From NCBI GenBank assembly GCA_000437915.1, contig FR900999.1:200292-264291 (forward strand): a stretch of 64,000 nt of DNA. Reading direction: 5' to 3'. This stretch comes from Subdoligranulum sp. CAG:314 (lineage in GTDB: Bacteria > Bacillota > Clostridia > Christensenellales > CAG-314). Shown here piece by piece: positions 39,932 to 47,196 of the stretch (position 1 is the stretch's first letter; each line of letters opens with the position of its first letter). The notes under the pieces are model-generated. The model had not been told where the DNA came from, ran no database searches, and worked only from the letters and a program-made list of their open reading frames with translations. A program made the translations under genes and the position numbers.

Positions 39932-40391
39932 AATTTTCTTCCGTTTCGGTATAAATTACGTTTCCGTTAAGTTTTTTTATGCAGTCGATAAAGGGTGTAA
40001 AGTCCTGCTGCGCAATGTTGATATGCGTGACGACAGGCTGCTCCGAGTTCTCTTGCGTAAGGAGGTAAAGTCTGTTGTATTTTTTGTCAAGCACGATTTG
40101 CCTCGCGTTTTCGATAAGTATTTTTCCCTTGAGAATATCGAAAAAGAATAAATTAAGACGGATATTTTTTGAGTTTACGACATAGCTTACGTTTAAGGCA
40201 GCAATCATAAACGCCACCAGCAGAACGGAAAGAGCAAGCGTGACGTATTCAAGCCAGAGAGCGGAGGGCTTTAAACCGAACAGGTTGAAAAGCCGCGAAA
40301 GCGTGTAAAAAATCATAACCGTCCAGACAGCAAGCACTATCCATGCGGCTGTCTTGAATTTTTTTGGCAGAATGTATCTGAATCGTTTCAT
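39930..40391 (-). CDS. Small membrane protein, possibly with a PH-like domain
   Basis: 153 residues: two adjacent hydrophobic helices (about 14-33 and 46-70) and then a soluble C-terminal half of alternating strands (NIRLNLFFFDILKGKILIENARQIVLDKKYNRLYLLTQ). That pattern resembles bacterial PH (DUF304-type) membrane proteins, but no signature confirms it. GGAG lies upstream of the start. It is transcribed from a promoter back-to-back with that of the next gene. Confidence 0.6.
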   Translation of the reverse strand: MKRFRYILPKKFKTAAWIVLAVWTVMIFYTLSRLFNLFGLKPSALWLEYVTLALSVLLVAFMIAALNVSYVVNSKNIRLNLFFFDILKGKILIENARQIVLDKKYNRLYLLTQENSEQPVVTHINIAQQDFTPFIDCIKKLNGNVIYTETEEN

Positions 40392-40408
40392 ATTTTTTCT
40401 CCGCGCTT

Positions 40409-40437
40409 ATTCTATCACAGATTTGCGCTAGATGCAA
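40409..40437 (-). promoter_or_regulatory. Promoter of the small membrane-protein gene
   Basis: On the minus strand TTGCAT (40432-40437), 17 bases, TAGAAT (40409-40414) preceded by TGTGA. Confidence 0.75.
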
Positions 40438-40443
40438 TTTAAT

Positions 40444-40472
40444 TTGTATTCCCGAGCGAATTGTGGTATAAT
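40444..40472 (+). promoter_or_regulatory. Promoter of the Eis-like acetyltransferase gene
   Basis: TTGTAT (40444-40449), 17 bases, TATAAT (40467-40472) preceded by TGTGG. Its -35 lies six bases from the -35 of the divergent promoter. Confidence 0.75.
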
Positions 40473-40492
40473 AATCTCTAACGGTGTTTATT

Positions 40493-41473
40493 ATGGACAA
40501 AAACCTCGAATTGAGACGGCTTTACACTCAGAGCTTTGACGATTCGGAAGCCTTTGTGGATTATTTTTTCCGAAAGCTGACCTCTCCCGACAAGGTTGTC
40601 GCTTTAATACGCGACGGAAAAACGGTTTCTGCGCTGCACCTGTTGGACAGAAGAATTTTTTTGAGAGGGGAGCTGTTTGAAATGCCGTTTGTTGTAGCCG
40701 CCGCAACTGTCAGGGAACTCAGGGGCATGCGCCTGTTGGAAACAGTTATGCGCACCGCATTCGAGCGGCTTTATAGCGAGGGCAAAACATTCGTCGCGCT
40801 TTATCCTTTCAGTCATGCGTATTATCGCAAATACGGTTTCGTGACTTATACGAAAATATCGAGGAAAGAAATAAAATACAGAAAGGACGGCGAAACGGAG
40901 ATTATGCCCTGCACGCCTTTGAATATGCTGAAAATTTACAATCGCTTTTGCGCGGGCAGGCAAGGTTACATCGTGAGACAGGCGGACACCTATGAGGAAT
41001 TGCTTGAAAGGTGGTCGGTAGACAATCTTACCGCTTACACGGTGAAAAAAAACCGACTTGAAGCATACGTTGTTTTTTCGCCTTTGACGGGAGAAATAGA
41101 GGAGGCGTGCGGAGACACGGAGGTTCTTGACGGAGTAGAGGAGCTAAACGGAAAAACGTGCCCCGATTTCGACGGCGCTGCGGAAGAATATGCCATGACA
41201 AGGCTGATAGACGTAAAGGGCGCGTTGGAAAACATACGCTACGACAGGGACGGAGAGTTTTCCTTTCTGCTGCGCGACGATTTTTTCCCGTTGAACGACG
41301 GGGCGTACAAGCTTACGGTATGCGGCGGAAACGGAACGGTGGAGAAAGTACCCGCGCACGACGGACTGCCGCGTCTTGGCATAGAGAAGCTTACTTTGTG
41401 GATTTTCGGGCAAGGAGGCGCGGACTGCCCGCTTCTGAGTCCCAAAAAGACTTTTTGCATTGACAAATACTGA
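40493..41473 (+). CDS. Eis-like GNAT acetyltransferase
   Basis: 326 residues. The N-terminal GNAT fold (about 1-130) includes the acetyl-CoA binding segment at AAATVRELRGMRLLETVM and the FVALYPFSHAYYRKYGF stretch, both typical of the Eis/Acetyltransf_9 family. A divergent second GNAT-like region and a C-terminal beta-rich domain (SCP2-like in relatives; DDFFPLNDGAYKLTV here) follow. It is shorter than mycobacterial Eis (about 400). The acceptor is unknown. The leader is only about 14 bases, without a clear Shine-Dalgarno, so the GTG at 40484 is an alternative start. Confidence 0.75.
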   Translation: MDKNLELRRLYTQSFDDSEAFVDYFFRKLTSPDKVVALIRDGKTVSALHLLDRRIFLRGELFEMPFVVAAATVRELRGMRLLETVMRTAFERLYSEGKTFVALYPFSHAYYRKYGFVTYTKISRKEIKYRKDGETEIMPCTPLNMLKIYNRFCAGRQGYIVRQADTYEELLERWSVDNLTAYTVKKNRLEAYVVFSPLTGEIEEACGDTEVLDGVEELNGKTCPDFDGAAEEYAMTRLIDVKGALENIRYDRDGEFSFLLRDDFFPLNDGAYKLTVCGGNGTVEKVPAHDGLPRLGIEKLTLWIFGQGGADCPLLSPKKTFCIDKY

Positions 41474-41492
41474 AAAAACAAAAAGAGGTAAT

Positions 41493-42086
41493 ATGAGAAT
41501 TATTGCAGGAAAGTGCAAGGGGCGGAAGCTGGAAACGCCATGCACGGATATGCGTCCCACTCTGGACAGGACGAAAGAAACTTTGTTCAATATACTTCAA
41601 ACGGAGGTTCCCGACGCCGCCGTTCTGGATTTGTTTGCGGGCAGCGGTTCTTTGGGGTTGGAAGCGTACAGCCGCGGCGCGAAAAGAATTGTCTTTGCGG
41701 ATATAGACAGGCGCGCTACCGAAACGATAAAACGAAACTGCAACAAGGTCGGATGCGACGCGCCCGTTTTGACGGCTCCTTTCGAGACGGCGGCGGCGCA
41801 GCTCGGAGAAAAATTCGATTTGGTGTTTATCGACCCGCCTTACAAGCAAAATCTCTATTACCGCGCTCTCAAAGCGCTGGTCGATTCGGACAGGCTCAAC
41901 GACGGGGCAATCGCGGTGTGCGAGCACAGTCCGGAGGACAAGCTGCCCGATAAAGTAGGCGGCTTGTCAAAATACAGAGAAAAGAAAATGGGTAAATGTC
42001 AGTTCAGCTTTTATCGCTTTGAAAGCGGACTATGCGATGAAGGCTTAAAGAAAGAGATTTCAGACAGGGAGGAAAAGGAAGAATGA
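41493..42086 (+). CDS. rsmD: 16S rRNA (guanine-966-N2)-methyltransferase RsmD
   Basis: 197 residues. It starts MRIIAGKCKGRKLETP, the RsmD hallmark, and has PTLDRTKETLFNIL, SAM motif I DLFAGSGSLGLEA (about 45) and the N6/N2 methylase box DPPY (about 118). ATG 41493 follows AAGAGG; an upstream frame from 41460 would overlap the preceding gene. It is coupled to coaD by ATGA, the usual pair in Bacillota. Confidence 0.94.
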   Translation: MRIIAGKCKGRKLETPCTDMRPTLDRTKETLFNILQTEVPDAAVLDLFAGSGSLGLEAYSRGAKRIVFADIDRRATETIKRNCNKVGCDAPVLTAPFETAAAQLGEKFDLVFIDPPYKQNLYYRALKALVDSDRLNDGAIAVCEHSPEDKLPDKVGGLSKYREKKMGKCQFSFYRFESGLCDEGLKKEISDREEKEE

Positions 42087-42553
42087 AAGCGGTGTTTATG
42101 GGTTCTTTTCAACCGGTTACAAACGGACACGTTGACATAATTACGCGCTCGTCCCGACTTTGCGAGGAGGTTTTCGCCGTAGTCGGATACAATCCCGAAA
42201 AGCCGCTGCTTGTGCCCGTCAGCGCGCGCGAGCGTTGGCTCAAACAGGCGGTAAGTCATTTGAACAACGTCAGAGTGGAAAGCTTTGCGGGAGCTTTGGC
42301 GGATTTTTGCGTGCAGGTTGGCGCCGACTGCATCATCAAATCGGTGAGAAACGCTTCGGATTTCTGTTTTGAAGCGGATATGGCGTATTTCAACAAACGT
42401 CTGTGCGGAATCGAAACTTTGCTTCTGCCTGCGGACGAAAAATATATTCATTTATCGTCCACGTTTGTAAGAGAGCTGATAAAATGCAAAAAGGACGTGT
42501 CTTTGTACGTGCCGCAGGGATTGGCGAAAGAAATTTCAGAGGCGTTTAAATAA
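42083..42553 (+). CDS. coaD: Phosphopantetheine adenylyltransferase
   Basis: 156 residues; makes dephospho-CoA from 4'-phosphopantetheine and ATP. The nucleotidyltransferase TNGH motif is at about residue 15, and the SVRNASDFCFEADMAYFN region corresponds to the canonical GLRxxSDFEYE block. Several usually invariant positions differ: GSFQP where GSFDP is usual, SVR for GLR, and STFVRELIK for the usual SSSLVKE. Catalytic His and Arg are retained. With coaBC in this window it covers three steps of CoA synthesis. Confidence 0.88.
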   Translation: MKAVFMGSFQPVTNGHVDIITRSSRLCEEVFAVVGYNPEKPLLVPVSARERWLKQAVSHLNNVRVESFAGALADFCVQVGADCIIKSVRNASDFCFEADMAYFNKRLCGIETLLLPADEKYIHLSSTFVRELIKCKKDVSLYVPQGLAKEISEAFK

Positions 42554-43537
42554 ATGTTGACGGTTTTAAGCTCCGCTCCTTCAAGGAAAGCGCTTTTGAG
42601 CGCCGTTCCGTTGTCCGCCGCCGCAAAAAAAACAAAGCTTGACAACGACAAAACAATAAAAGACATAGTAGGCGGAAAAGACAATAGAAAGCTTGTGGTA
42701 TGCGGCCCCTGCTCCGCGGACAATCCGGAGGCTGCCGTCGAATACTGCGTCAGACTCAAAAGCGTTGCCGACAAAGTCAAAGACAAGCTGTTTTTGACGC
42801 CGAGGCTGTACGTGGCAAAAGCAAGAACGCACGGAGAAGATTATCAGGGCTTGCTTATGGACGCGAAGGAGGGCGGCTCCCTTTCCGACAACGCTTTTTT
42901 ATGCCGAAAAATGTTTGTCGAGGTTTTGGAACGCACGGGGCTTCCCGTTGCGGACGAGCTGCTTTTTGCAGAACAGATTGAGTTTTTCGGAGATATTGTT
43001 TCTTACTGTTTTATAGGCGCGAGGCAGTGCGACAGCCCTTTTTTCAGAGGGCTTGCTTCCGGACTCGACGTTGCCGTAGGCGTCAAAAACAACCTTGCGG
43101 GAAATCTCTCTCTTCTTGCGTTTTCATTGCAGGCAATCGCCATGAAACGCCGCTTTTTCGACGGGGGACGGGAGGTGGTTTCAGACGGCGCGCTGTGTCA
43201 CGGTGTTTTGAGGGGCTTTTCCGACAGCTCGGGCGTTATGCGTCCAAACAACGACGGCGCAAGCGTCGGTGAATTTGCTCGGATTCTTAAAGAAAACAAG
43301 TTGAATAAGTTTATCATGATTGATTGCAGTCACGCAAACAGCGGTAAAAATTATCTGCGTCAGACTGAAAACGCGATAAACGCCATTAAAAATCCTTTGT
43401 GCGGAGGTATTATGCTGGAAAGTTATCTCAAAGAGGGACGCTGCGAGGGCGGCGTTTTCGGTTGTTCGAGAACAGACGCCTGTCTCGGCTGGTCTCAGAC
43501 GGAGGAGCTTTTGCTTGAATTGCACGGTTTATTGTAA
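42554..43537 (+). CDS. 3-deoxy-7-phosphoheptulonate synthase, AroF/AroG class
   Basis: First enzyme of the shikimate pathway, joining PEP and erythrose-4-phosphate. At 327 residues it is slightly short. Metal ligands of the class I-alpha enzymes are all identifiable: Cys in VCGPCS, His in DCSHAN, Glu in MLESYL and Asp in RTDACLGW. The PEP-binding segment reads KART instead of KPRT. The GARQCDSPFFRGLASGL segment matches the GARTTESQxHRxLASGL block. The middle region is divergent, and N-terminal feedback-inhibition elements look reduced. ATG starts right after the coaD stop. Confidence 0.88.
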   Translation: MLTVLSSAPSRKALLSAVPLSAAAKKTKLDNDKTIKDIVGGKDNRKLVVCGPCSADNPEAAVEYCVRLKSVADKVKDKLFLTPRLYVAKARTHGEDYQGLLMDAKEGGSLSDNAFLCRKMFVEVLERTGLPVADELLFAEQIEFFGDIVSYCFIGARQCDSPFFRGLASGLDVAVGVKNNLAGNLSLLAFSLQAIAMKRRFFDGGREVVSDGALCHGVLRGFSDSSGVMRPNNDGASVGEFARILKENKLNKFIMIDCSHANSGKNYLRQTENAINAIKNPLCGGIMLESYLKEGRCEGGVFGCSRTDACLGWSQTEELLLELHGLL

Positions 43538-43542
43538 ATTTC

Positions 43543-43576
43543 ACGGCGCGGTTAAAAAATCTGCGCCGTTTTTTTA
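43543..43576 (+). terminator. Terminator after DAHP synthase
   Basis: ACGGCGC and GCGCCGT stem with an AT-rich 13-base loop, followed by T7. Confidence 0.8.
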
Positions 43577-43607
43577 TCTCCCGATGCGGAAAAATTATTT
43601 ATATTTA

Positions 43608-43636
43608 TTGCATTCGCAAGCGTAAAGTATTATAAT
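43608..43636 (+). promoter_or_regulatory. Promoter of the MATE transporter gene
   Basis: TTGCAT (43608-43613), 17 bases, TATAAT (43631-43636). Confidence 0.75.
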
Positions 43637-43704
43637 TTATCGGTCAAAAAAAATTGCCGCTTTTTGCCGAAAGGACAGGGGGCGGAAATGCTGAGGGATT
43701 TTGA

Positions 43705-45111
43705 ATGAACACCGATTTGACTGTCGGAAAGCCTTGGAAAGTGCTTTTAAAATACATATTGCCTTTGTTCGGCAGCGCCGTTTTTCAGCAGCTGTACACT
43801 TTGGCGGATACGATTATCGCGGGGCGGTTTGCAGGACAGACGGCGTTGACCGCTATCGGAGCCTCCAACGCCATAGTAAACATACTTATGGCTGTTTCTT
43901 TGGGGGCAAACGCAGGCTGCGCCGTGCTTGTTTCAAGATATTTCGGGGCAAGGCAAAACGGCAAAACAAAAACGACCATTTACACGGCGCTTATTTCTTT
44001 TGCGATACTGAGCGTTTTGCTTGCGACGGCGGGAGTTGCCACCTGCCGCCTCATCCTGACCGCTCTGAAAACTCCGCAGGAAGCGCTTAGCGAAAGCATA
44101 GATTATCTCAATATCTATTACTTCGGACTGCCGTTTCTCATGCTTTACAATCTCGGCACGGGTATTTTTTCCGCGCTGGGTGACAGCAGAACGCCGTTTA
44201 TATTCCTTGTGTTTTCATCCGTCGCAAACATTGTGCTGGATTATTTTATGGTGCAGGATTCGGGTGTCAGAGGCGTAGCCTGGGCAACCTTTATCGCGCA
44301 GGGAGTCGCTTGCGTTCTGACTTTGATTTTTGTCTTTTTGCGCGCGTCCAAATTCAAATCGGATGAAAGCAAAAAGGTCTATTCTTTCGGCTTGCTCAAA
44401 CTTTTGCTGCTGCTTTCTCTTCCGATAGTTTTGCAAAACAGCTTTGTGTCCGTAGGCAATCTGATTTTGCAGGTGCGTATAAACGAGCTTGCGCAAGTGC
44501 AAGGCATCGGCATAACGTCGGGTTTTACCGCCGGCAGCAAGCTTGTCGTTTTCTGCACCACGTGCATATGCACCTGCGCAAGCGGTCTTACGAATTTCGT
44601 GTCGCAGAATTACGGCGCGCACAAGTTCAAACGGATAAAGCGGGGCTTCGGCTCGTCGCTTGTCATTTCTTCCGTTATTGCTTCGCTGTTTGTCGCGGCG
44701 TGTCTTATTTTTACCGAGCCGCTTATAAATTTGTTTATGGCACAGGGAGAGGACGTTGAGCTTGCCATGTCGTCGGCTGCCCAATATATTCGCATAGTGG
44801 CGCCTTTTTATCTTGTGGTCAATGTAAAAGTTAACGCCGACGCGACGGTGCGCGGGTGCAACGGAAACGTGGGCTTTATGGTAAGCACCTTTTCCGACCT
44901 TATTTTCCGTGTGGGGCTGGTTTATGTTCTTACGCCGTTTATGGGCTTTGCCGGCGTGGGTTGGGCATGGGCAATCGGCTGGGTGCTCGGCACGGTTGTC
45001 GCCGTTTTGTTTTATGCTTTCACAAAGTGTCTGCGCAAGAGTTATATCGAAAAATACGATGCGGAGCTAAACCCGCCCGAAGACGCCGAAAGTACCTGCG
45101 CCGCCGTGTGA
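43705..45111 (+). CDS. MATE family efflux transporter
   Basis: 468 residues and twelve predicted membrane helices in two six-helix halves. The start (TVGKPWKVLLKYILPLFGSAVFQQLYTLADTIIAGRFAG) is typical of the NorM/DinF-like MATE group. It would export cationic drugs or metabolites with Na+ or H+; the substrate is unknown. GAGGG sits seven bases before the ATG. A six-codon frame (43688-43708, MLRDFE) with its own GGGGCGGA overlaps the ATG as ATGA and may couple translation. A terminator at 45165 ends the transcript. Confidence 0.88.
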   Translation: MNTDLTVGKPWKVLLKYILPLFGSAVFQQLYTLADTIIAGRFAGQTALTAIGASNAIVNILMAVSLGANAGCAVLVSRYFGARQNGKTKTTIYTALISFAILSVLLATAGVATCRLILTALKTPQEALSESIDYLNIYYFGLPFLMLYNLGTGIFSALGDSRTPFIFLVFSSVANIVLDYFMVQDSGVRGVAWATFIAQGVACVLTLIFVFLRASKFKSDESKKVYSFGLLKLLLLLSLPIVLQNSFVSVGNLILQVRINELAQVQGIGITSGFTAGSKLVVFCTTCICTCASGLTNFVSQNYGAHKFKRIKRGFGSSLVISSVIASLFVAACLIFTEPLINLFMAQGEDVELAMSSAAQYIRIVAPFYLVVNVKVNADATVRGCNGNVGFMVSTFSDLIFRVGLVYVLTPFMGFAGVGWAWAIGWVLGTVVAVLFYAFTKCLRKSYIEKYDAELNPPEDAESTCAAV

Positions 45112-45164
45112 GTTTTTGAGCCGCGTTTCCGTATGGCGATAAAAGCATATAGTTGAAATCAGTT

Positions 45165-45197
45165 AATTTCCCGCTCCGCAACAAGCGGGAAATTTTT
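45165..45197 (+). terminator. Terminator of the MATE gene
   Basis: AATTTCCCGCT pairs with AGCGGGAAATT, followed by a T-run. It lies seven bases from the convergent gene's stop and could serve both strands. Confidence 0.85.
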
Positions 45198-45203
45198 TTG
45201 AAA

Positions 45204-45623
45204 TCAGTCGCTTTTAAGAAGCTCGCAAGCGGAAACGTTCAATTTTTCCGCAAGCCTGACAAAGCCGCAAATGTCGGGCAAATTTTTGCCTTTGAGCCAA
45301 TTGGAAAAGGACGGAAAGTCTTTCGTCAATCCGAGCTTTTTGAGCAGATAAAATTTTGTGGGAAATGTCTGCGCAAATTTTTTCAGATTTACAGACACAA
45401 AATCCGTGTCGAGTTTGTTTAACAGCGGAGTCGGAGAGTCCGTCAATCCGAGGACAAAATCAGCCGACAAATCGTATTTTTCCGCGATTTTTACCACAGT
45501 GCTTAAAGACGGCAGATAAGCGGGATTGCTTTTGAGCCTGCGCAAAATGTCGTCAAATGTGTCGTCGCCCGACAAAAGCTTTTCTTCTTCTATAATCCTT
45601 GTAATTCTGTTTTTGATTTTCAT
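45204..45623 (-). CDS. Small regulator with two XRE-like HTH halves
   Basis: 139 residues. Two halves each end like an XRE/Cro helix-turn-helix: LPSLSTVVKIAEKYDLSADFVLGLTD (about 37-62) and NLPDICGFVRLAEKLNVSACELLKSD (about 114-139). The second half also has the SNWLKGK turn typical of the recognition helix. The first half lacks a clear recognition helix. It may be a DNA-binding repressor formed by domain duplication. AAAAGGAG lies upstream of the ATG. It lies between a terminator and the tRNA-Leu region; targets unknown. Confidence 0.6.
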   Translation of the reverse strand: MKIKNRITRIIEEEKLLSGDDTFDDILRRLKSNPAYLPSLSTVVKIAEKYDLSADFVLGLTDSPTPLLNKLDTDFVSVNLKKFAQTFPTKFYLLKKLGLTKDFPSFSNWLKGKNLPDICGFVRLAEKLNVSACELLKSD

Positions 45624-45774
45624 GTTGTTGCTCCTTTTTATTTTTTTGAGTCGTCCTCTCCGTTTTTAGTTTAGACTTTTAAAGTGCAATGTCGAGCGGT
45701 TTGAAATCATTTTTTCTTTTATGGAAAAAAATTTTGTCGTAAAACATTTAAATCGTTTTTTTTAAGTTAAACAG

Positions 45775-45803
45775 TTTACAAGCTCTGAAATTTGTGATAT
45801 TAT
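45775..45803 (+). promoter_or_regulatory. Promoter of tRNA-Leu
   Basis: TTTACA (45775-45780), 17 bases, TATTAT (45798-45803) preceded by TGA, an extended -10. Confidence 0.7.
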
Positions 45804-45818
45804 TTTACGGTAAAAATT

Positions 45819-45904
45819 GCCGAAGTGGTGGAATGGCAGACGCGACGGACTCAAAATCCGTTGTTGGCAACAACGTGCGGGTTCAAGTCCCGCCTTCGGC
45901 ACCA
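45819..45904 (+). tRNA. tRNA-Leu (anticodon CAA)
   Basis: 86-base class II tRNA with encoded CCA. The acceptor GCCGAAG pairs with CTTCGGC (45894-45900). The anticodon stem ACGGA/TCCGT encloses CTCAAAA (anticodon CAA, reads UUG). A long variable arm (TGTTGGCAACAAC region) and T-arm GCGGGTTCAAGTCCCGC follow. Its 3' end from the T-loop onward is repeated at 46068. Confidence 0.95.
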
Positions 45905-45950
45905 GCAGCCAAGCGCGCCCCGGCTCGTTTGGTTTTTTTCTTGCCTTTAA
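45884..45950 (+). repeat. Direct repeat L1: 3' part of tRNA-Leu plus flank
   Basis: From CAAGTCCCG in the T-loop through the acceptor, CCA and about 45 downstream bases (GCCAAGCGCGCCCC, then GTTTGG and a T-run). It is repeated with about 85-90% identity, including two or three one-base gaps, at 46068-46132. Confidence 0.85.
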
Positions 45951-46067
45951 AGCAAGCAAAAACCAAAGCAACGCCAAAGGCATTGCTTGTCTGCCGTACA
46001 GACAGTTTGGAAAAGAAATAATGTGACGCGAAAAGGGGTTTTCGCTGTTCCGTCGCTGCGCTCCTTG
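45905..46067 (+). mobile_element. Small non-coding element at the 3' end of tRNA-Leu
   Basis: Sequence between the tRNA and the second copy of its 3' end; distance between copies is 184 bases. It contains a hairpin TTTGGTTTTTTTCTTGC/GCAAGCAAAAACCAAA (45928-45967), a second hairpin GCGAAAA/TTTTCGC (46027-46044), and a conserved foot beginning TGTGACGC (46022) and ending CGTCGCTGCGCTCCTTG before CAAGTCCCG. The foot is shared with the tRNA-Pro site. There is no open reading frame of substance and no integrase. That it is a mobile element is inference. Confidence 0.5.
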
Positions 46068-46132
46068 CAAGTCCCGCCTTCGGCGCCGGCAAGCCAAGCG
46101 CGCCCCAATTCGTTGGTTTTTTCTTGTCTTTG
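46068..46132 (+). repeat. Direct repeat L2: displaced copy of tRNA-Leu 3' end
   Basis: Starts CAAGTCCCGCCTTCGGC exactly as in the tRNA, but CCA has become GCC, and the flank (GCCAAGCGCGCCCC, TTCGTTGG, T-run, CTTGTCTTT) has diverged. The end of the copy supplies TTGTCT, a possible -35 for the next gene with TATAAT at 46146. Confidence 0.85.
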
Positions 46133-46171
46133 ATATTTTACAACGTATAATTTTGTTATATTATCGATGAA

Positions 46172-46810
46172 ATGGTACAAAAAAAAGCTTTTTTAAATAT
46201 TTATGTGTCGTCTTATCCCTTTGAATGTGGGAGTCAAAATATATCATTCGCACCGAGAGCGGAGGAAATCGAGGCCTGCACAAACGAAAATGTCCGCAGG
46301 CAAAAGCTTTATGTATGGAAGCTTTTGGAGCTTGCCGTCGGTGATTTGTCGGGCATGGATTTAAATAGCTTGAACCTAAGGAAAGATGAAAACGGAAAAT
46401 GGCAGTCGGATAAGATTTATATTTCGTTGTCGCACAGCGGCAATGTTGTCGCGGCGGCGGTGTCTGACAGCTCGGTAGGCTTGGATATTGAATTTTTCAA
46501 TGAAAAAAAATTCGGAAAGTCGCTTGCAAACAGAATTGCAACAGAGAGCGAAAAATCTTTTTTTGCAAAAGAGCGTGCTTTTTCGGAGCGAGTGTGCGCC
46601 TTGTGGACGAGGAAAGAAAGCGAATTTAAGCGTAAAGGAGAAAAAATTTTCAGACCGTTTTTTACAGGCGCGCTTTCGTCGCCGTGCAGGACATTTTTGC
46701 TCAAATGTAATCATGAAAGCTATGTTTTGTCAGTTTCGGGAGAAAGCGTTTCAAAATCGTCATTTGTCACGCCTTTTGATAATGTCGTTGTCTTCGAAGA
46801 AATAAAATAA
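46172..46810 (+). CDS. 4'-phosphopantetheinyl transferase (Sfp type)
   Basis: 212 residues. Transfers phosphopantetheine from CoA to a carrier-protein serine. Core motifs are present: ISLSHSGNVVAAAVS (about 88), VGLDIEFF (about 106, Mg-binding Asp and Glu) and LWTRKESEFKRKG (about 142, catalytic Glu and Lys). The length and motif set fit the Sfp/Gsp group, which serves polyketide or peptide synthetases, rather than the shorter AcpS. No carrier protein or synthetase lies in the window. It sits between the two tRNA-associated elements and its composition is a little AT-rich. There is no Shine-Dalgarno. Confidence 0.85.
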   Translation: MVQKKAFLNIYVSSYPFECGSQNISFAPRAEEIEACTNENVRRQKLYVWKLLELAVGDLSGMDLNSLNLRKDENGKWQSDKIYISLSHSGNVVAAAVSDSSVGLDIEFFNEKKFGKSLANRIATESEKSFFAKERAFSERVCALWTRKESEFKRKGEKIFRPFFTGALSSPCRTFLLKCNHESYVLSVSGESVSKSSFVTPFDNVVVFEEIK

Positions 46811-46825
46811 TGCAGGAATTTAACG

Positions 46826-46903
46826 AAGCAAAGAGAGTGCGTAAAAACGCACTCTCTTTGCAAAACAGTCGAGTTTCGACGTTGGTCGAGGCGACGGGAC
46901 TTG
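46826..46903 (-). repeat. Direct repeat P2: displaced copy of tRNA-Pro 3' end and terminator
   Basis: 78 bases identical to 47119-47196: terminator hairpin, spacer and the last part of tRNA-Pro up to the T-loop (CAAGTCCCG on the minus strand). Confidence 0.95.
46828..46861. terminator. Terminator hairpin (copy in P2)
   Basis: GCAAAGAGAGTGCG and CGCACTCTCTTTGC, 14 pairs, loop TAAAAA. It follows the phosphopantetheinyl transferase stop by 17 bases and could end that transcript, as well as minus-strand transcription from the tRNA. Confidence 0.8.
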
Positions 46904-47118
46904 CAAGGAGCGGCAGCGACGGAGCAGCGAGGGAGGAAAGCTCCCGAAGCGTCACAAAATTCAACATCCCGTAAAAAGAAGTCTGCCAAACAGCCCCCAA
47001 AGCGACGTTTGGTTTTTTTGTGAGTCCTACGCAACAAAAAAGCCAAACAAGCAAAAAGGGCTTGTAAAAAAGAGGAACCCCGAAAGCGAGCTTTCGGGGA
47101 GGAGGAGAAACCGACAAA
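46904..47118 (-). mobile_element. Small non-coding element at the 3' end of tRNA-Pro
   Basis: Sequence between the two copies of the tRNA-Pro 3' end; the copies are 293 bases apart. On the minus strand, in order: a strong hairpin CCCCGAAAG/CTTTCGGGG (47078-47099), a GTTTGG-type hairpin with T and A runs (47007-47048), TGTGACGC (46949-46956), a GGGAG/CTCCC hairpin and the foot CGCTGCTCCGTCGCTGC then CGCTCCTTG. The order and foot match the tRNA-Leu element. This accounts for most of the 365 bases between genes here; I see no coding sequence in it. Confidence 0.5.
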
Positions 47119-47196
47119 AAGCAAAGAGAGTGCGTAAAAACGCACTCTCTTTGCAAAACAGTCGAGTTTCGACGTTGGTCGAGGCGACGGGACTTG
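47119..47196 (-). repeat. Direct repeat P1: native tRNA-Pro 3' end and terminator
   Basis: 78 bases identical to 46826-46903. P1 contains the true 3' end of the tRNA gene. Confidence 0.95.
47121..47154 (-). terminator. Terminator of tRNA-Pro
   Basis: The same 14-pair hairpin as at 46828, about 22 bases after the CCA of tRNA-Pro on the minus strand. Confidence 0.85.

Noticed and set aside
45905..47118. Integrated prophage or ICE at the tRNA genes
   Set aside because: There is no integrase, excisionase or other phage or conjugation gene; the repeats bound only a few hundred non-coding bases each.
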